A stretch of 64,000 nt of DNA from Bacteroidaceae bacterium (GCA_024699495.1 JAILPK010000020.1:1-64000); one strand, 5' to 3'; shown: positions 37,654 to 46,802, counted from the stretch's first letter. Made by a program: numbers and translations. The notes: generated by a model from the letters alone, not told the origin.

Positions 37654-38478
37654 ATGAAGAAACTCTCTTTTTTGGGGCTTTTTGCCGTCATACTGCTTAG
37701 CCTCAACTCTTGCGTAAGTTCAAAAAAGATTATCTATTTTCAGGGTGCTGACACGCTCTATGCACAAGCCCAGGAAATAATGCAACGCTATGAGATGCGC
37801 ATCAAACCTGCCGATCAGATTCTTGTGAAACTTACCTGCAAAGAGCCTATGCTCCTGGAACAATTCAATCAAGACATAACTATTGGTTCTGGCGGTGGCT
37901 CCCGTTCGACCAGTTCATCATATATTGGCAATGCCGGTTCCATGGGCTCAACCTATGGATACAATATCGATAACAATGGTAATGTCAACCTGCCTATCAT
38001 TGGAATTGTTCATGTCGGAGGCATGACAACAGATGAAGCAGGAAAAGCCATTGAACAAGCCATCATAAATAAAGACTTGATTTCCGAGCCTGAAGTCACT
38101 GTGCGCCTGCTCAACGCCCGAGTAACAGTGATGGGCGCCGTGAAGAGTCCGCGTGTAGTTAGCCTCACATCAGAACGAAACACTGTTCTCGACGTATTGG
38201 CTCAGTGCTCCGACCTTTCCGATGCATCTCTGCGTAAGAACCTCAAACTCTTCCGTGAGGAGAATGGCAAGCGCATGATGTACACCATAGACCTCACATC
38301 TGCTGAAGTATTCAACAGTCCGGCTTTCTACGTTCAACAGAACGATATGATATACATTGAACCAAACAAGGCTCAGAACGTAAGAAGCTCACCATTCAAC
38401 ACATTCCTCAGCACTGGTGCAAGTATCTTGAGCGTTGTTTCATCTATCGTAGCTCTTGTGATTGCATTATCCAAGTAA
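37654..38478 (+). CDS. Wza-like polysaccharide export lipoprotein
   Basis: A 274-residue outer-membrane lipoprotein (lipid Cys20 in LSLNSC). The poly-export domain (PADQILVKL and NGNVNLPIIGIVHVGGMTTDEAGKAI) is followed by SLBB-type segments (VTVMGAVKSPRVV). A hydrophobic stretch at the C-terminus (STGASILSVVSSIVALVIALS) would form the amphipathic or membrane helix. In capsule systems such proteins form the export channel with a Wzc kinase. No wzc or capsule genes are nearby; only a 47-codon membrane miniprotein follows. Promoter and downstream terminator make this a small separate unit. Confidence 0.9.
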   Translation: MKKLSFLGLFAVILLSLNSCVSSKKIIYFQGADTLYAQAQEIMQRYEMRIKPADQILVKLTCKEPMLLEQFNQDITIGSGGGSRSTSSSYIGNAGSMGSTYGYNIDNNGNVNLPIIGIVHVGGMTTDEAGKAIEQAIINKDLISEPEVTVRLLNARVTVMGAVKSPRVVSLTSERNTVLDVLAQCSDLSDASLRKNLKLFREENGKRMMYTIDLTSAEVFNSPAFYVQQNDMIYIEPNKAQNVRSSPFNTFLSTGASILSVVSSIVALVIALSK

Positions 38479-38491
38479 GGATCGTATCCTC

Positions 38492-38635
38492 ATGTCACTA
38501 CCCACTCTCATACTAATTGGATGGCTCGGATTTGTAGTAGTAATCTATCTGATTGCATTTTTCGACTACATTTTCTATGCCCACCATTGGAATAAAAAAT
38601 TGCCCATCCTCTGGAACTCTTTATTTGACCAATAA
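38492..38635 (+). CDS. 47-residue single-span membrane miniprotein
   Basis: The frame begins MSLPTLILIGWLGFVVVIYL, continues with a hydrophobic IAFFDYIFYA and ends HHWNKKLPILWNSLFDQ. Residues about 4-30 form one long membrane span, and the tail has aromatic and basic residues. It starts 13 bp after the Wza-like gene and ends before a strong terminator, so it is probably co-transcribed. I do not recognise a family. The composition and sharp membrane pattern favour a real gene. Confidence 0.55.
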   Translation: MSLPTLILIGWLGFVVVIYLIAFFDYIFYAHHWNKKLPILWNSLFDQ

Positions 38636-38754
38636 AATCATTTGTCCCAGTCGGGCAAGTTACTACTGATGACCTAAGGGTGACGAGGAGATAATTAGCA
38701 AAGAGCAATTTCATGGCCAAGGGCCGCTCATAGTAAGAGAGAACAATATATTGG

Positions 38755-38794
38755 CGGTTATCTGTACTTTAACAGATAACCGTTTTTCTTTTTT
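38755..38794 (+). terminator. Terminator of the Wza-like unit
   Basis: CGGTTATCTGT (38755-38765) and ACAGATAACCG (38772-38782) form a perfect 11-bp stem with a 6-nt loop, then TTTTTCTTTTTTG. Confidence 0.93.
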
Positions 38795-38984
38795 GTTAAC
38801 CAAATCCATCAGGGATATAAATGAACATCCCGAAGCTGGCGAAGACCTTTTCATACCAGTTTACGACCAAGTCTATCACGAGGTCGTGGCTCGTTTGAAA
38901 TGCCTTTATTGTCTTATTTCAAAAAAATTAAATTTCAAATACTCCGAAAAAGGCAGCCTAATCAATCGAAATACATTAACTTTG
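38795..38984 (+). promoter_or_regulatory. Spacer with -7 box for the 39008 gene
   Basis: TAACTTTG (38977-38984) matches TAnnTTTG and lies 24 bp before the next start. Bases 38795-38970 have no supported gene. One plus frame through them reads like protein (INEHPEAGEDLFIPVYDQVY) but has no start of its own and no homology I recognise. The rest of 38636-38754 shows nothing clear. Confidence 0.45.
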
Positions 38985-39007
38985 CAGCCTGAAAGAACAA
39001 AAGAAAT

Positions 39008-39712
39008 ATGGATCAGCACTATAATCCTCAAATATACACCCGGCTGCGGACCATTTTTGCAGCAGCAGATATGGATGCGCTAACCTCATATCTTAACGGG
39101 CTCTCAAATGCTCATTTCCGAACTGCCGGATATATAATAGGCGAAAGACTGATGCCAGAGATGGAGACTGAAATGGCATGGAAGGTGATGTTGCATTTAG
39201 TGCAATGGGAGCCAAAGGCTTTTCTGGTGACGCTGGCTAAAGCAACAGCTTTGCGCTTGAAGGCACGAACGCTGTCGCTCTCCGATGACGGTTTCCGCAC
39301 CTTGGCGGCAAATATGCAAGGCGAAGGACATGTCATAGACCGCGAGAAACTGCTTCTGCAATGGTTACCAGTGTTGGAAAAGCCAGATGACATCGAAGGT
39401 CTTTTTACAAGTCTCAACACCGACAATCGACGTCGCATAGATTTCCTGTTACGCACCGATGGAGTCGCAGCCGGATATGTCTTACTTCGAACGCTAAGAA
39501 TGGAAGAACAGGATATTGACTTGCTGAAGCGGACATGTACATTATTAATTAAAAAGGGGAACGCACTCTCTTTTAATTTTGCCAGCATCATTAAGGAATA
39601 CTTCGGACTGGACACCGTCAGGGGAGTTTTTTCCCTGCAGATTCATCCATACGAACTATCGCGCCTCGACACAGACTTCGAGACGTTTTGCAGAGTGGCA
39701 AAAAAAGTGTAA
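39008..39712 (+). CDS. Conserved-looking alpha-helical protein, function unknown
   Basis: A 234-residue soluble protein predicted mostly helical, without signal peptide. It begins MDQHYNPQIYTRLRTIFAAAD and has regular Leu/Ala heptads (KAFLVTLAKATALRLKARTL). I do not recognise a domain. It has its own -7 box and is followed by the convergent GlsB-type gene 27 bp away. Codon use looks like that of its neighbours, so I take it as a real, native gene. Confidence 0.65.
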   Translation: MDQHYNPQIYTRLRTIFAAADMDALTSYLNGLSNAHFRTAGYIIGERLMPEMETEMAWKVMLHLVQWEPKAFLVTLAKATALRLKARTLSLSDDGFRTLAANMQGEGHVIDREKLLLQWLPVLEKPDDIEGLFTSLNTDNRRRIDFLLRTDGVAAGYVLLRTLRMEEQDIDLLKRTCTLLIKKGNALSFNFASIIKEYFGLDTVRGVFSLQIHPYELSRLDTDFETFCRVAKKV

Positions 39713-39739
39713 ATTGGAAATGTTTGAGCTGATAGCTGA

Positions 39740-39976
39740 TCAACCTCTCAACTTGTTCCCAAGCCAAAGCAGAAGGACAGCGCCAACGACAGCTGTGCCT
39801 ATCTCACCAATCCATCCGCTCTCCCACTGAATACCAAGGAGGTCGAACACCCAACCTCCGATAAAACCGCCAAAGAGGCCAAGAAAGAAATTCCAGACAC
39901 AGCCGTCACCTTGACGACCCATAAATTTTCCTGCAAGAAGGCCGGCCAGCAAGCCGACTATTAGTCCATGTATCAT
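39740..39976 (-). CDS. GlsB/YeaQ/YmgE-family small stress membrane protein
   Basis: A 78-residue protein with three Gly-rich membrane spans (LIVGLLAGLLAGKFMGRQGD, then FFLGLFGGFIGGWVFDLLG and a third near the end). This Gly-zipper pattern is that of the transglycosylase-associated family, usually linked to acid or envelope stress. It is a single gene, convergent with the hypothetical gene on its left and divergent from mutS2. Confidence 0.88.
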   Translation of the reverse strand: MIHGLIVGLLAGLLAGKFMGRQGDGCVWNFFLGLFGGFIGGWVFDLLGIQWESGWIGEIGTAVVGAVLLLWLGNKLRG

Positions 39977-40007
39977 CTGTTTTTGTATTTTAAGTTGAAT
40001 TCTGGTG

Positions 40008-40015
40008 CAAAATTA
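40008..40015 (-). promoter_or_regulatory. -7 box of the GlsB-type gene
   Basis: TAATTTTG on the minus strand fits TAnnTTTG, 32 bp before the start codon. It faces away from the mutS2 promoter 22 bp to its right. Confidence 0.5.
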
Positions 40016-40036
40016 GTAAATCCTGATTATTAATAG

Positions 40037-40044
40037 TACTTTTG
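40037..40044 (+). promoter_or_regulatory. -7 box of mutS2
   Basis: TACTTTTG followed by GC, 25 bp before the chosen ATG at 40069. Its presence argues against the upstream in-frame TTG at 40042 as start, because that codon lies in the box. Confidence 0.6.
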
Positions 40045-40068
40045 CACTCGAAAAAAACACAAAGGACA

Positions 40069-42582
40069 ATGATTTATCCTTCTTCATTTGAGGAAAAAAT
40101 AGAAATGACGGAAATTCGGGCGATGCTTTTGCACCACTGCCTGAGTCCATTGGGCGAAGAGAGAGTCACTCAGATTTCCTTCATGACAGATGCCAAAGCC
40201 ATTCGCGAACAACACGCACGCACAGGTGAGTTTGCCAGAATCATGGCTGAAACAGACTCATTTCCAGATCATGGCTTTTACGATTTGCGGCCTGCTCTGA
40301 GACGCATACGCGTAGAGGGAACATATCTCGAAGTGGAAGATTTATGGGACCTGAAGAGATCTCTTGAAGCTATAGCTGAAATAAGAACCTTCCTGAGACA
40401 TGATGAAGGAGAATCCCCCTACCCCGCCTTAAGCCTTATGGCGGATGGAGTGATGACCTTCCCGCTGGTGACCCGACGCATAGACTCTATCCTGGACAAG
40501 TTCGGAAGAGTCAAAGACACGGCATCGGGTGAATTGCAGAGAATACGGCGCGAACTGTCTTCTACCGAGGGGTCCATAACACGCCTGCTCAACAACATAC
40601 TACGTTCGGCCCAGCAAGAAGGGCTTGTTGCAGCAGACGTTTCTCCTACCATGCGCGATGGAAGACTTGTTATTCCTGTAGCACCGGCTTTGAAACGACG
40701 CATCAAGGGAATTATCCATGACGAAAGCGCCACGGGCAAAACCGTATTTATAGAACCACAAGAAGCTGTAGAGGTGAATAACCGCATTCGCGAACTTGAG
40801 GGCGAAGAACGTAGGGAGATTATTCGCATTCTACATGAACTCACAGACCAGATTCGGCCGCTTGCGCCACAAATGCTGGATGGGTATGAGTTCCTGGCCG
40901 ACATTGAGTTTGTTAGAGCGAAAGCTCATTTTGCAAAAGAAATAGGAGCGCTCACCACTACCGAACCGAACATAGCCCCCCACCCTCTGATTGACTGGAC
41001 GCTGGCCATACATCCTCTGCTGCAACGTACGCTGCAACGCCACGGGAAGCGTATTGTGCCATTGGACATCGAGCTAAACCGCCGCCAGCGGATACTGATT
41101 ATCTCTGGCCCAAACGCAGGCGGAAAGAGCGTATGTCTGAAAACAGTGGGGCTGCTGCAATACATGATGCAATGCGGCCTACCAGTTACCTTGGGAGAAA
41201 ATTCGCGTCTGGGTATATTCAACAACATCATGCTCGATATTGGCGACGAACAGAGCATTGAAGATGAATTGTCGACCTATTCCAGCCACCTGCTGAATAT
41301 GAAAAACATGATGCGGCAGGCAAACCCTTCGACATTACTCTTAATCGACGAACTCGGCGGTGGCACAGAACCACAGATCGGCGGCGCAATGGCCGAAGCT
41401 GTCCTCAGCCGCTTTGTTAGGCAGGGGGCTTTCGGAATCATCACCACCCACTATCAGAATCTGAAATTATTTGCTGATCACACCCCTGGAGTTGCCAACG
41501 GCGCAATGCTCTATGACAGGCATCTGATGCAGGCTTTGTTTCAGTTAGAGATAGGCAACCCAGGTTCAAGTTTTGCAGTAGAAATAGCCCGTAAGATAGG
41601 TATTCCTGAGGATGTTATATCAGACGCAAGCGATATTGTAGGACGCGATTATATCAATGCTGACAAATGGTTGCAGGATATCGTGAGAGACAAACGTTAC
41701 TGGGAGTCGAAGCGACAGGCTATTCACAGCCAGGAAAAGCAAATGGCCCATACGATGGAAGAATACGAGTCGGAAATGACTGAATTGCAAAAGCGCCGCA
41801 AAGACATACTACGCGAGGCTCGTGAGCAGGCTGCCGAACTCCTGAAGAAGGCCAACGCACAAATTGAAAACACCATACGCGAGATTCGTGAGGCACAAGC
41901 AGAACGTGAACGCACGCGCACGGCACGCTCAGCAATATCAACGATGATTGACGAGTTGAACGGAGAAGCCACAGATTCTGTTGCCGACTCCGAAATGATC
42001 GACCGGAAGATAGAGCAGCTCAAGGCTCGCAAACAGAGACAAGCTGAAAAACGAGCACGCAAGGATAAAACCGAGGCCCAGCCAGCTACAGAAACAGTTC
42101 AAACTCAAAAGCCTCTGTCTCTGGGAGATACTGTTAGAATCAAGGGACAGACCAGTGTAGGCGTGATAGAACGCATAGACGGGCACAACGCAACTGTGGT
42201 GTTCGGACAGATGCGAACAAGCGTAAAGGCTAACCGCCTGGAGAGAGCCATTCCACCAAAGACTACATCTTCAATGCCGCTGGCAGCCACTTTTGTAAGC
42301 CGCCAGACGAGAGACCAGATGCGGGAGACAAGCCTCCATTTCAATCCCGAGATAGACGTAAGAGGAATGCGCGGAGAGGAAGCCCTGAATGCCGTAATGC
42401 ACTATATTGACGACGCAGTTTTGGTGGGCGCAAGCCGCGTGCGCATACTTCACGGCACAGGCAACGGAATCCTGCGGACACTCATTCGTCAATACCTCAA
42501 CACCGTTTCTTCAGTGGCTGATGCACACGATGAGCACGTGCAATTTGGAGGGGCCGGAATAACCATTGTTGAACTGAAATAA
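40069..42582 (+). CDS. mutS2: MutS2 endonuclease/ATPase with Smr domain
   Basis: An 837-residue MutS2. These proteins curb homologous recombination or rescue collided ribosomes, depending on the species. The ATPase carries SGPNAGGKSVCLKT (Walker A) and LLLIDELGGGTEP (Walker B). A long charged coiled coil follows from about residue 530 to 690 and the C-terminus is an Smr domain (IDVRGMRGEEAL, then RILHGTGNGILR). No MutL-binding N-terminal domain I is present, which separates it from mismatch-repair MutS. It is transcribed from its own promoter. Confidence 0.95.
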   Translation: MIYPSSFEEKIEMTEIRAMLLHHCLSPLGEERVTQISFMTDAKAIREQHARTGEFARIMAETDSFPDHGFYDLRPALRRIRVEGTYLEVEDLWDLKRSLEAIAEIRTFLRHDEGESPYPALSLMADGVMTFPLVTRRIDSILDKFGRVKDTASGELQRIRRELSSTEGSITRLLNNILRSAQQEGLVAADVSPTMRDGRLVIPVAPALKRRIKGIIHDESATGKTVFIEPQEAVEVNNRIRELEGEERREIIRILHELTDQIRPLAPQMLDGYEFLADIEFVRAKAHFAKEIGALTTTEPNIAPHPLIDWTLAIHPLLQRTLQRHGKRIVPLDIELNRRQRILIISGPNAGGKSVCLKTVGLLQYMMQCGLPVTLGENSRLGIFNNIMLDIGDEQSIEDELSTYSSHLLNMKNMMRQANPSTLLLIDELGGGTEPQIGGAMAEAVLSRFVRQGAFGIITTHYQNLKLFADHTPGVANGAMLYDRHLMQALFQLEIGNPGSSFAVEIARKIGIPEDVISDASDIVGRDYINADKWLQDIVRDKRYWESKRQAIHSQEKQMAHTMEEYESEMTELQKRRKDILREAREQAAELLKKANAQIENTIREIREAQAERERTRTARSAISTMIDELNGEATDSVADSEMIDRKIEQLKARKQRQAEKRARKDKTEAQPATETVQTQKPLSLGDTVRIKGQTSVGVIERIDGHNATVVFGQMRTSVKANRLERAIPPKTTSSMPLAATFVSRQTRDQMRETSLHFNPEIDVRGMRGEEALNAVMHYIDDAVLVGASRVRILHGTGNGILRTLIRQYLNTVSSVADAHDEHVQFGGAGITIVELK

Positions 42583-42625
42583 GAAAGTTTTTGCACTTAC
42601 ACGCACACAGATGAAGAATTATTTG

Positions 42626-42633
42626 TATTTTTG
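42626..42633 (+). promoter_or_regulatory. -7 box for the DUF4199 gene
   Basis: TATTTTTG followed by C matches TAnnTTTG, 25 bp before the start at 42658. It overlaps an in-frame TTG that is therefore unlikely to be the start. Confidence 0.55.
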
Positions 42634-42657
42634 CACCGTTATTTGCAACTATTACAG

Positions 42658-43218
42658 ATGAACGACCAACTACAAGACGCAACTACAAGACAGCAGACAA
42701 GAGCCTATGCCGCATGGTATGGAGTGCAAGTAGGACTGTGCTGGATAATCAGCTACGGGCTTATTTTATATGGTTTGAGTGAGCCTTTGGCTGGTCATTT
42801 CGGTCTCTTCACCGGCATATCATCCTTGCCGCTGGCCATTTGGCTGATGCGCCAATTCCGCGACCAGATAGCAGAACTCCCCATAGGTCGCGCATGGCAC
42901 ATGGCCCTCATGATATACCTTTGCGCCTCACTTCTGTTAGCATTAGGGCAATACATCTATTTTGCATATATTGACGGCGGATATATGGCCCGCGAATACA
43001 GCGAAATTCTCACAAACCCTGAATATCGGCCAATGCTTGAGAGCATGCTGCCCAACGAGAACTACGAACAGCTCACAAACGATCTGGTCACTACTCTCAG
43101 TACTATAAGCCCCGCCAAAATGGCTGTTCAGATGATGCCTATAAGCCTGCTTATATCATTCTTCTTAGCCATACCGACAACTTTCTTATCTTTTACAAAA
43201 CCAAAAACCAAAGGATAA
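42658..43218 (+). CDS. DUF4199 integral membrane protein
   Basis: A 186-residue protein with four hydrophobic segments (about 19-38, 46-63, 80-100 and 155-175) and a polar loop of about 50 residues (YMAREYSEILTNPEYRPMLE) between the third and fourth. This is the DUF4199 layout, a Bacteroidota membrane family without a known role. It is 12 bp upstream of a GT2 glycosyltransferase. The pair is common in Bacteroidales, so DUF4199 may assist the transferase in the inner membrane. Confidence 0.82.
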   Translation: MNDQLQDATTRQQTRAYAAWYGVQVGLCWIISYGLILYGLSEPLAGHFGLFTGISSLPLAIWLMRQFRDQIAELPIGRAWHMALMIYLCASLLLALGQYIYFAYIDGGYMAREYSEILTNPEYRPMLESMLPNENYEQLTNDLVTTLSTISPAKMAVQMMPISLLISFFLAIPTTFLSFTKPKTKG

Positions 43219-43230
43219 AAATAGACACAA

Positions 43231-44181
43231 ATGGATATATCTGTTATTATACCGCTCTATAACGAAGCCGAATCACTCCCGGAACTCCACGCGTGGATAA
43301 AACGCGTGATGGAAGCAAACAAATTCTCTTATGAGATTATCTTTGTCAACGATGGCAGCACAGATGATTCCTGGAAGGTTATATCAACGTTGGCTGGAAC
43401 AAATCCGGAAGTTAAAGGTATTAAATTCCGTCGCAATTACGGCAAAAGCCCGGCTCTGTATTGTGGGTTCGCCAAAGCAGAAGGCGATGTAGTAATAACA
43501 ATGGATGCCGACCTTCAGGATTCGCCCGATGAAATACCTGAGCTCTATCGGATGATCAAGGAAGAGGGTTACGACTTGGTATCAGGCTTCAAGCAGAAAC
43601 GTTACGACCCGCTTTCAAAGACCATTCCCACGAAACTGTTCAATGCAACAGCACGCCGCGTAAGCGGTATCCACAATCTTCATGATTTCAACTGCGGTCT
43701 GAAAGCCTATCGCCGCGAGGTCGTAAAGAATATAGAAGTGTATGGAGAAATGCACCGCTATATTCCATATCTGGCCAAGAACGCAGGCTTCAACCGCATT
43801 GGCGAGAAGGTTGTGCATCACCAGGCTCGCAAATATGGTAAGACGAAATTCGGTCTTGACCGCTTCGTAAACGGTTATTTGGATTTGCTCTCACTCTGGT
43901 TCCTCAGTCGTTTCGGCAAGCAGCCAATGCATGTTTTCGGATTGTGGGGCTCAGTGATGTTCTTTATTGGTTTCATAGCTGTGATAATAGTCGGATTCGG
44001 CAAACTCTACGCCATGGCTAATGGCCTGCCATATCGTCTGGTTACTGAATCTCCGTATTTCTTCATTGCTCTGACCATGATGTTGCTTGGAACTCAGTTG
44101 TTTGTTGCCGGTTTTCTCGGCGAATTGGTTACGCGCAATTCTGCACTGAGGAACACCTATCAAATTGAAGAGGAATTATAA
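43231..44181 (+). CDS. GT2 glycosyltransferase, DPM1/GtrB type
   Basis: A 316-residue polyisoprenyl-phosphate glycosyltransferase. The GT2 core has VIIPLYNEAESLPE, VNDGSTDDSW and the metal-binding DAD at 92-94 in TMDADLQDSPDE. Two C-terminal membrane spans (about 232-255 and 270-292) place it in the dolichol-phosphate-mannose or GtrB group, which loads a sugar onto a lipid carrier at the cytoplasmic face. Sugar and pathway cannot be told; no LPS or capsule cluster is near. Confidence 0.92.
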   Translation: MDISVIIPLYNEAESLPELHAWIKRVMEANKFSYEIIFVNDGSTDDSWKVISTLAGTNPEVKGIKFRRNYGKSPALYCGFAKAEGDVVITMDADLQDSPDEIPELYRMIKEEGYDLVSGFKQKRYDPLSKTIPTKLFNATARRVSGIHNLHDFNCGLKAYRREVVKNIEVYGEMHRYIPYLAKNAGFNRIGEKVVHHQARKYGKTKFGLDRFVNGYLDLLSLWFLSRFGKQPMHVFGLWGSVMFFIGFIAVIIVGFGKLYAMANGLPYRLVTESPYFFIALTMMLLGTQLFVAGFLGELVTRNSALRNTYQIEEEL

Positions 44182-44318
44182 TTAAGCTGCACAGGCAAAA
44201 GAACGAAGAGAGGGCAAAGGGGACTAATCGTCCTGTCAACTTATGCTCTGCATGCATACCATCCAATCTGGCAAAGATATAAATTTTTATCATAGAACAA
44301 ATAGAAAGGATTTAAATA

Positions 44319-44789
44319 TTGAGGCGCAAACTCTTTTATATAATAATTGTCTTGTTTGTTACAGCCTGCGACAACATTTCCTGTCCGCTCAACAACACAG
44401 TGGAGTGCAAATACACCTTCTGCGATGAAGACGGAACTGCGATTTCTATCGCCGACACGCTTACCGTGACTGCCATAGGAACGGATTCCGTGATTATAAA
44501 CAGACTTGTAAACGGCAGTTCGATGAGTTTGCCTGTTAGCTTTTACGCTCCGGCTGACACCATTATTCTTACCTTTACGGACACCCTCTCCCGCCAGGCC
44601 ACAGACACCATCTGGATGGAGAAGACAAGCACACCGCACTTCGATGACCCCTCATGCCCCATACACATGTGGCACACAATATCGGCTGTCAGCTCCACCC
44701 ACAGCCTCATTGACTCCATAGTAATCCTAAATACTGCTATCAATTACGATGGCCTTGAGAATATTCAGATACGCTTTATTACTGATTAG
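44319..44789 (+). CDS. DUF6452 lipoprotein with TTG start
   Basis: A 156-residue lipoprotein with lipobox FVTAC (Cys17) after MRRKLFYIIIVL. The start codon must be TTG at 44319: the next codon upstream but one is a stop and there is no in-frame ATG or GTG before the leader. The mature part begins DNISCPLNNTVECKY, the conserved DUF6452 pattern. It overlaps the DUF6048 gene by 41 bp in another frame, a linked pair seen across Bacteroidales. Its role is unknown, probably envelope-related. Confidence 0.78.
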   Translation: MRRKLFYIIIVLFVTACDNISCPLNNTVECKYTFCDEDGTAISIADTLTVTAIGTDSVIINRLVNGSSMSLPVSFYAPADTIILTFTDTLSRQATDTIWMEKTSTPHFDDPSCPIHMWHTISAVSSTHSLIDSIVILNTAINYDGLENIQIRFITD

Positions 44790-45411
44790 TCTTCCGATAG
44801 CTATTCAGGCTCAGACCATTACCGAACAGCCTAAAAAAGCCAGACTGTTCGGCATAGCTGTCGGAGCCGATTTCGTGGGCGCCACGATGAAACTCACCGG
44901 ATGTGACTGGAGCCAGATGGAGGTGTTCGGACGCTTAGCCTTCCGCGACAGGTTTTTCCCTATATTTGAAATGGGATTAGGCGAAGCCGACCACGAAGGA
45001 CGGGAGCTGGACAACCATTTTCATACGCGTGCTCCATATTTTCGAATTGGTGTAGATTATAATATCTCAAAGAACCACAACGGCAACCGCTTCCTTTTGG
45101 GCTTGCGATATGGCTTCACAGCATTCAATTACGATATTACATCTGACACAAATCTCGAAGATCCAGTCTGGGGGACATCTTTGCCAGTGAACTACTCGGG
45201 ACTCAACGGGAGTGCCCAGTGGTTAGAAACAGTCATTGGACTTGAAACCCGCATCTGGACTATAGTCCGAGTAGGTTGGGATATGCGATTTAAGTTCCGC
45301 ATCAGCCAGCATACCGATGAAATAGGTGCTCCATGGTATGTGCCTGGATATGGCAAAAACGCATCCGGCTCAACCTGGGGCGGGACCTTCAAACTAATTT
45401 TTGACATCTAA
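44749..45411 (+). CDS. DUF6048 outer membrane beta-barrel-like protein
   Basis: A 220-residue exported protein (signal peptide MALRIFRYALLLISLPIAIQAQ). The body has alternating strands and ends in FKLIFDI, consistent with an eight-stranded barrel. It matches the DUF6048 family, found next to DUF6452. The overlap of 41 bp with the preceding gene implies translational coupling. I know no substrate or partner. Confidence 0.8.
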   Translation: MALRIFRYALLLISLPIAIQAQTITEQPKKARLFGIAVGADFVGATMKLTGCDWSQMEVFGRLAFRDRFFPIFEMGLGEADHEGRELDNHFHTRAPYFRIGVDYNISKNHNGNRFLLGLRYGFTAFNYDITSDTNLEDPVWGTSLPVNYSGLNGSAQWLETVIGLETRIWTIVRVGWDMRFKFRISQHTDEIGAPWYVPGYGKNASGSTWGGTFKLIFDI

Positions 45412-45459
45412 ATATCTTCGCTTACTTCCTTTCTGAGTAAGAGCACATAAACTACAGTA

Positions 45460-46533
45460 ATGACAGAAGAAAAGAATATATCAAGCCAAGAAGATTCCAC
45501 AAAATCTACCAACGGAAAAGCAGATGTTGTGGCTTCGCAGTTCCGTCCTTGGCACATAGCAGCACTTGCCCTATTTATCATTGGTACAATATTTATTATC
45601 CGCCGTAATAACACTCCAATACCTTTTCAGAAGGAAGAGGGCGCTGCCTTTGGCACCTTTTACCATATTGTTTACCAAAATAAAGAATCTCTGCAGCCGG
45701 AAATTCAGGCTGTCTTAGCCGAGGTGGACTGCAGCCTGAGCATGTTCAACCAGCAGAGCATAATAAGCCAGATCAACCGAAATGAAGATGTCGTCACAGA
45801 CAGCATGTTCCGACGTGTATTCGCTCTCAGCCAAGAGGTGAGCAAGGTCACTAACGGCGCCTTCGACATCACGGTTGCTCCGCTCGTCAACGCATGGGGA
45901 TTCGGTTTCAAACACGGCACTCTTCCTGACAGCATTGCTATTGACAGTATTCGGAAATTCATAGGTTGGCAGCATATTAGTCTTGACGCCGAAGGGCGTT
46001 TACATAAAGAAGACCCACGCATGGTGCTCGACTGCTCAGCTGTGGCTAAAGGCTTTGGTGTCGATGTCGTTGCAGATATGCTGCGCTCACATGGAGTGAG
46101 CAATTTCATGGTGGAAATTGGTGGTGAGATTGTCGTTAACGGACAAAATCCACAAGGAGAGAAATGGAAAGTAGGGGTTAACAGCCCGGAAGATGACAGT
46201 CTGAGTACTTCACGCAAACTGCAGACTATACTCCCGCTTACTGACTGCGCTATGGCAACGAGCGGCAACTATCGTAATTATTATGAAGCCGGAGGCCGCC
46301 GCCTATCCCACACTATAGACCCACACAGCGGATACCCGGTGCAACACAGCCTGCTCTCTGCCACAGTATTCGCTCCGACCTGCGCCGAAGCAGATGCGTT
46401 TGCCACTTCCTTTATGGTTCTTGGACTCGATTCTGCTAAACAGATACTCAGCAGTCGTCCTTCATTGCGCGCATATCTCATATATGCTGACGAAAAAGGA
46501 GATTACCAAGTATTTGCATCTCCCGATTTCTGA
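45460..46533 (+). CDS. apbE: FAD:protein FMN transferase
   Basis: ApbE attaches FMN covalently to Thr or Ser of target flavoproteins such as NqrB, NqrC and RnfG. The 357 residues have an N-terminal membrane anchor at about 32-48. Family motifs are GTFYHIVYQ, VSKVTNGAFDITVAPLVNAWGFG, DCSAVAKGFGVDVVADML and SHTIDPHSGYPVQ, with the Mg-binding Asp/Thr region near EADAFATSFMVLG. No Nqr or Rnf genes are in the window. It lies 48 bp after DUF6048. Confidence 0.95.
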   Translation: MTEEKNISSQEDSTKSTNGKADVVASQFRPWHIAALALFIIGTIFIIRRNNTPIPFQKEEGAAFGTFYHIVYQNKESLQPEIQAVLAEVDCSLSMFNQQSIISQINRNEDVVTDSMFRRVFALSQEVSKVTNGAFDITVAPLVNAWGFGFKHGTLPDSIAIDSIRKFIGWQHISLDAEGRLHKEDPRMVLDCSAVAKGFGVDVVADMLRSHGVSNFMVEIGGEIVVNGQNPQGEKWKVGVNSPEDDSLSTSRKLQTILPLTDCAMATSGNYRNYYEAGGRRLSHTIDPHSGYPVQHSLLSATVFAPTCAEADAFATSFMVLGLDSAKQILSSRPSLRAYLIYADEKGDYQVFASPDF

Positions 46534-46637
46534 CGAATATATCTGTATTTATATAAAAGGTTCTTGAAGTAGCCTCTGAACAAGAACTCACTTTTGAATA
46601 TATTTTGTGGGATTTGCAGATTTTTTCCACATTAAAT

Positions 46638-46668
46638 TTGGCAGTTTACACAAAATAAAGTACCTTTG
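46638..46668 (+). promoter_or_regulatory. Promoter of tRNA-Ser
   Basis: TTG (46638-46640), 20 bp, then TACCTTTG (46661-46668) followed by GC. It lies 40 bp upstream of the mature tRNA. Confidence 0.85.
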
Positions 46669-46708
46669 CGCCGCAATTCCGAGAAACATGTCTCAGAAAA
46701 GCCCGGAA

Positions 46709-46795
46709 GGAAGTTTGGGTGAGTGGCTGAAACCACCAGTTTGCTAAACTGACGTGCGGGTTACCGTACCGGGGGTTCGAATCCCCCAGCTTCCG
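46709..46795 (+). tRNA. tRNA-Ser (GCT)
   Basis: A class II tRNA with a long variable arm. Acceptor arms GGAAGTT and AGCTTCC pair (one G-U). The anticodon loop in CAGTTTGCTAAACTG carries GCT, the variable arm is CGTGCGGGTTACCGTACC, and the T arm is GGGGGTTCGAATCCCCC. CCA is not encoded, unlike in tRNA-Cys at 37467. Confidence 0.96.
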
Positions 46796-46802
46796 CTGAA
46801 AT

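Noticed and set aside
38751-39083. 110-codon plus-strand frame upstream of the hypothetical gene
   Set aside because: It starts within a terminator hairpin and overlaps the better-supported gene at 39008. A middle part looks protein-like, but there is no start or family.
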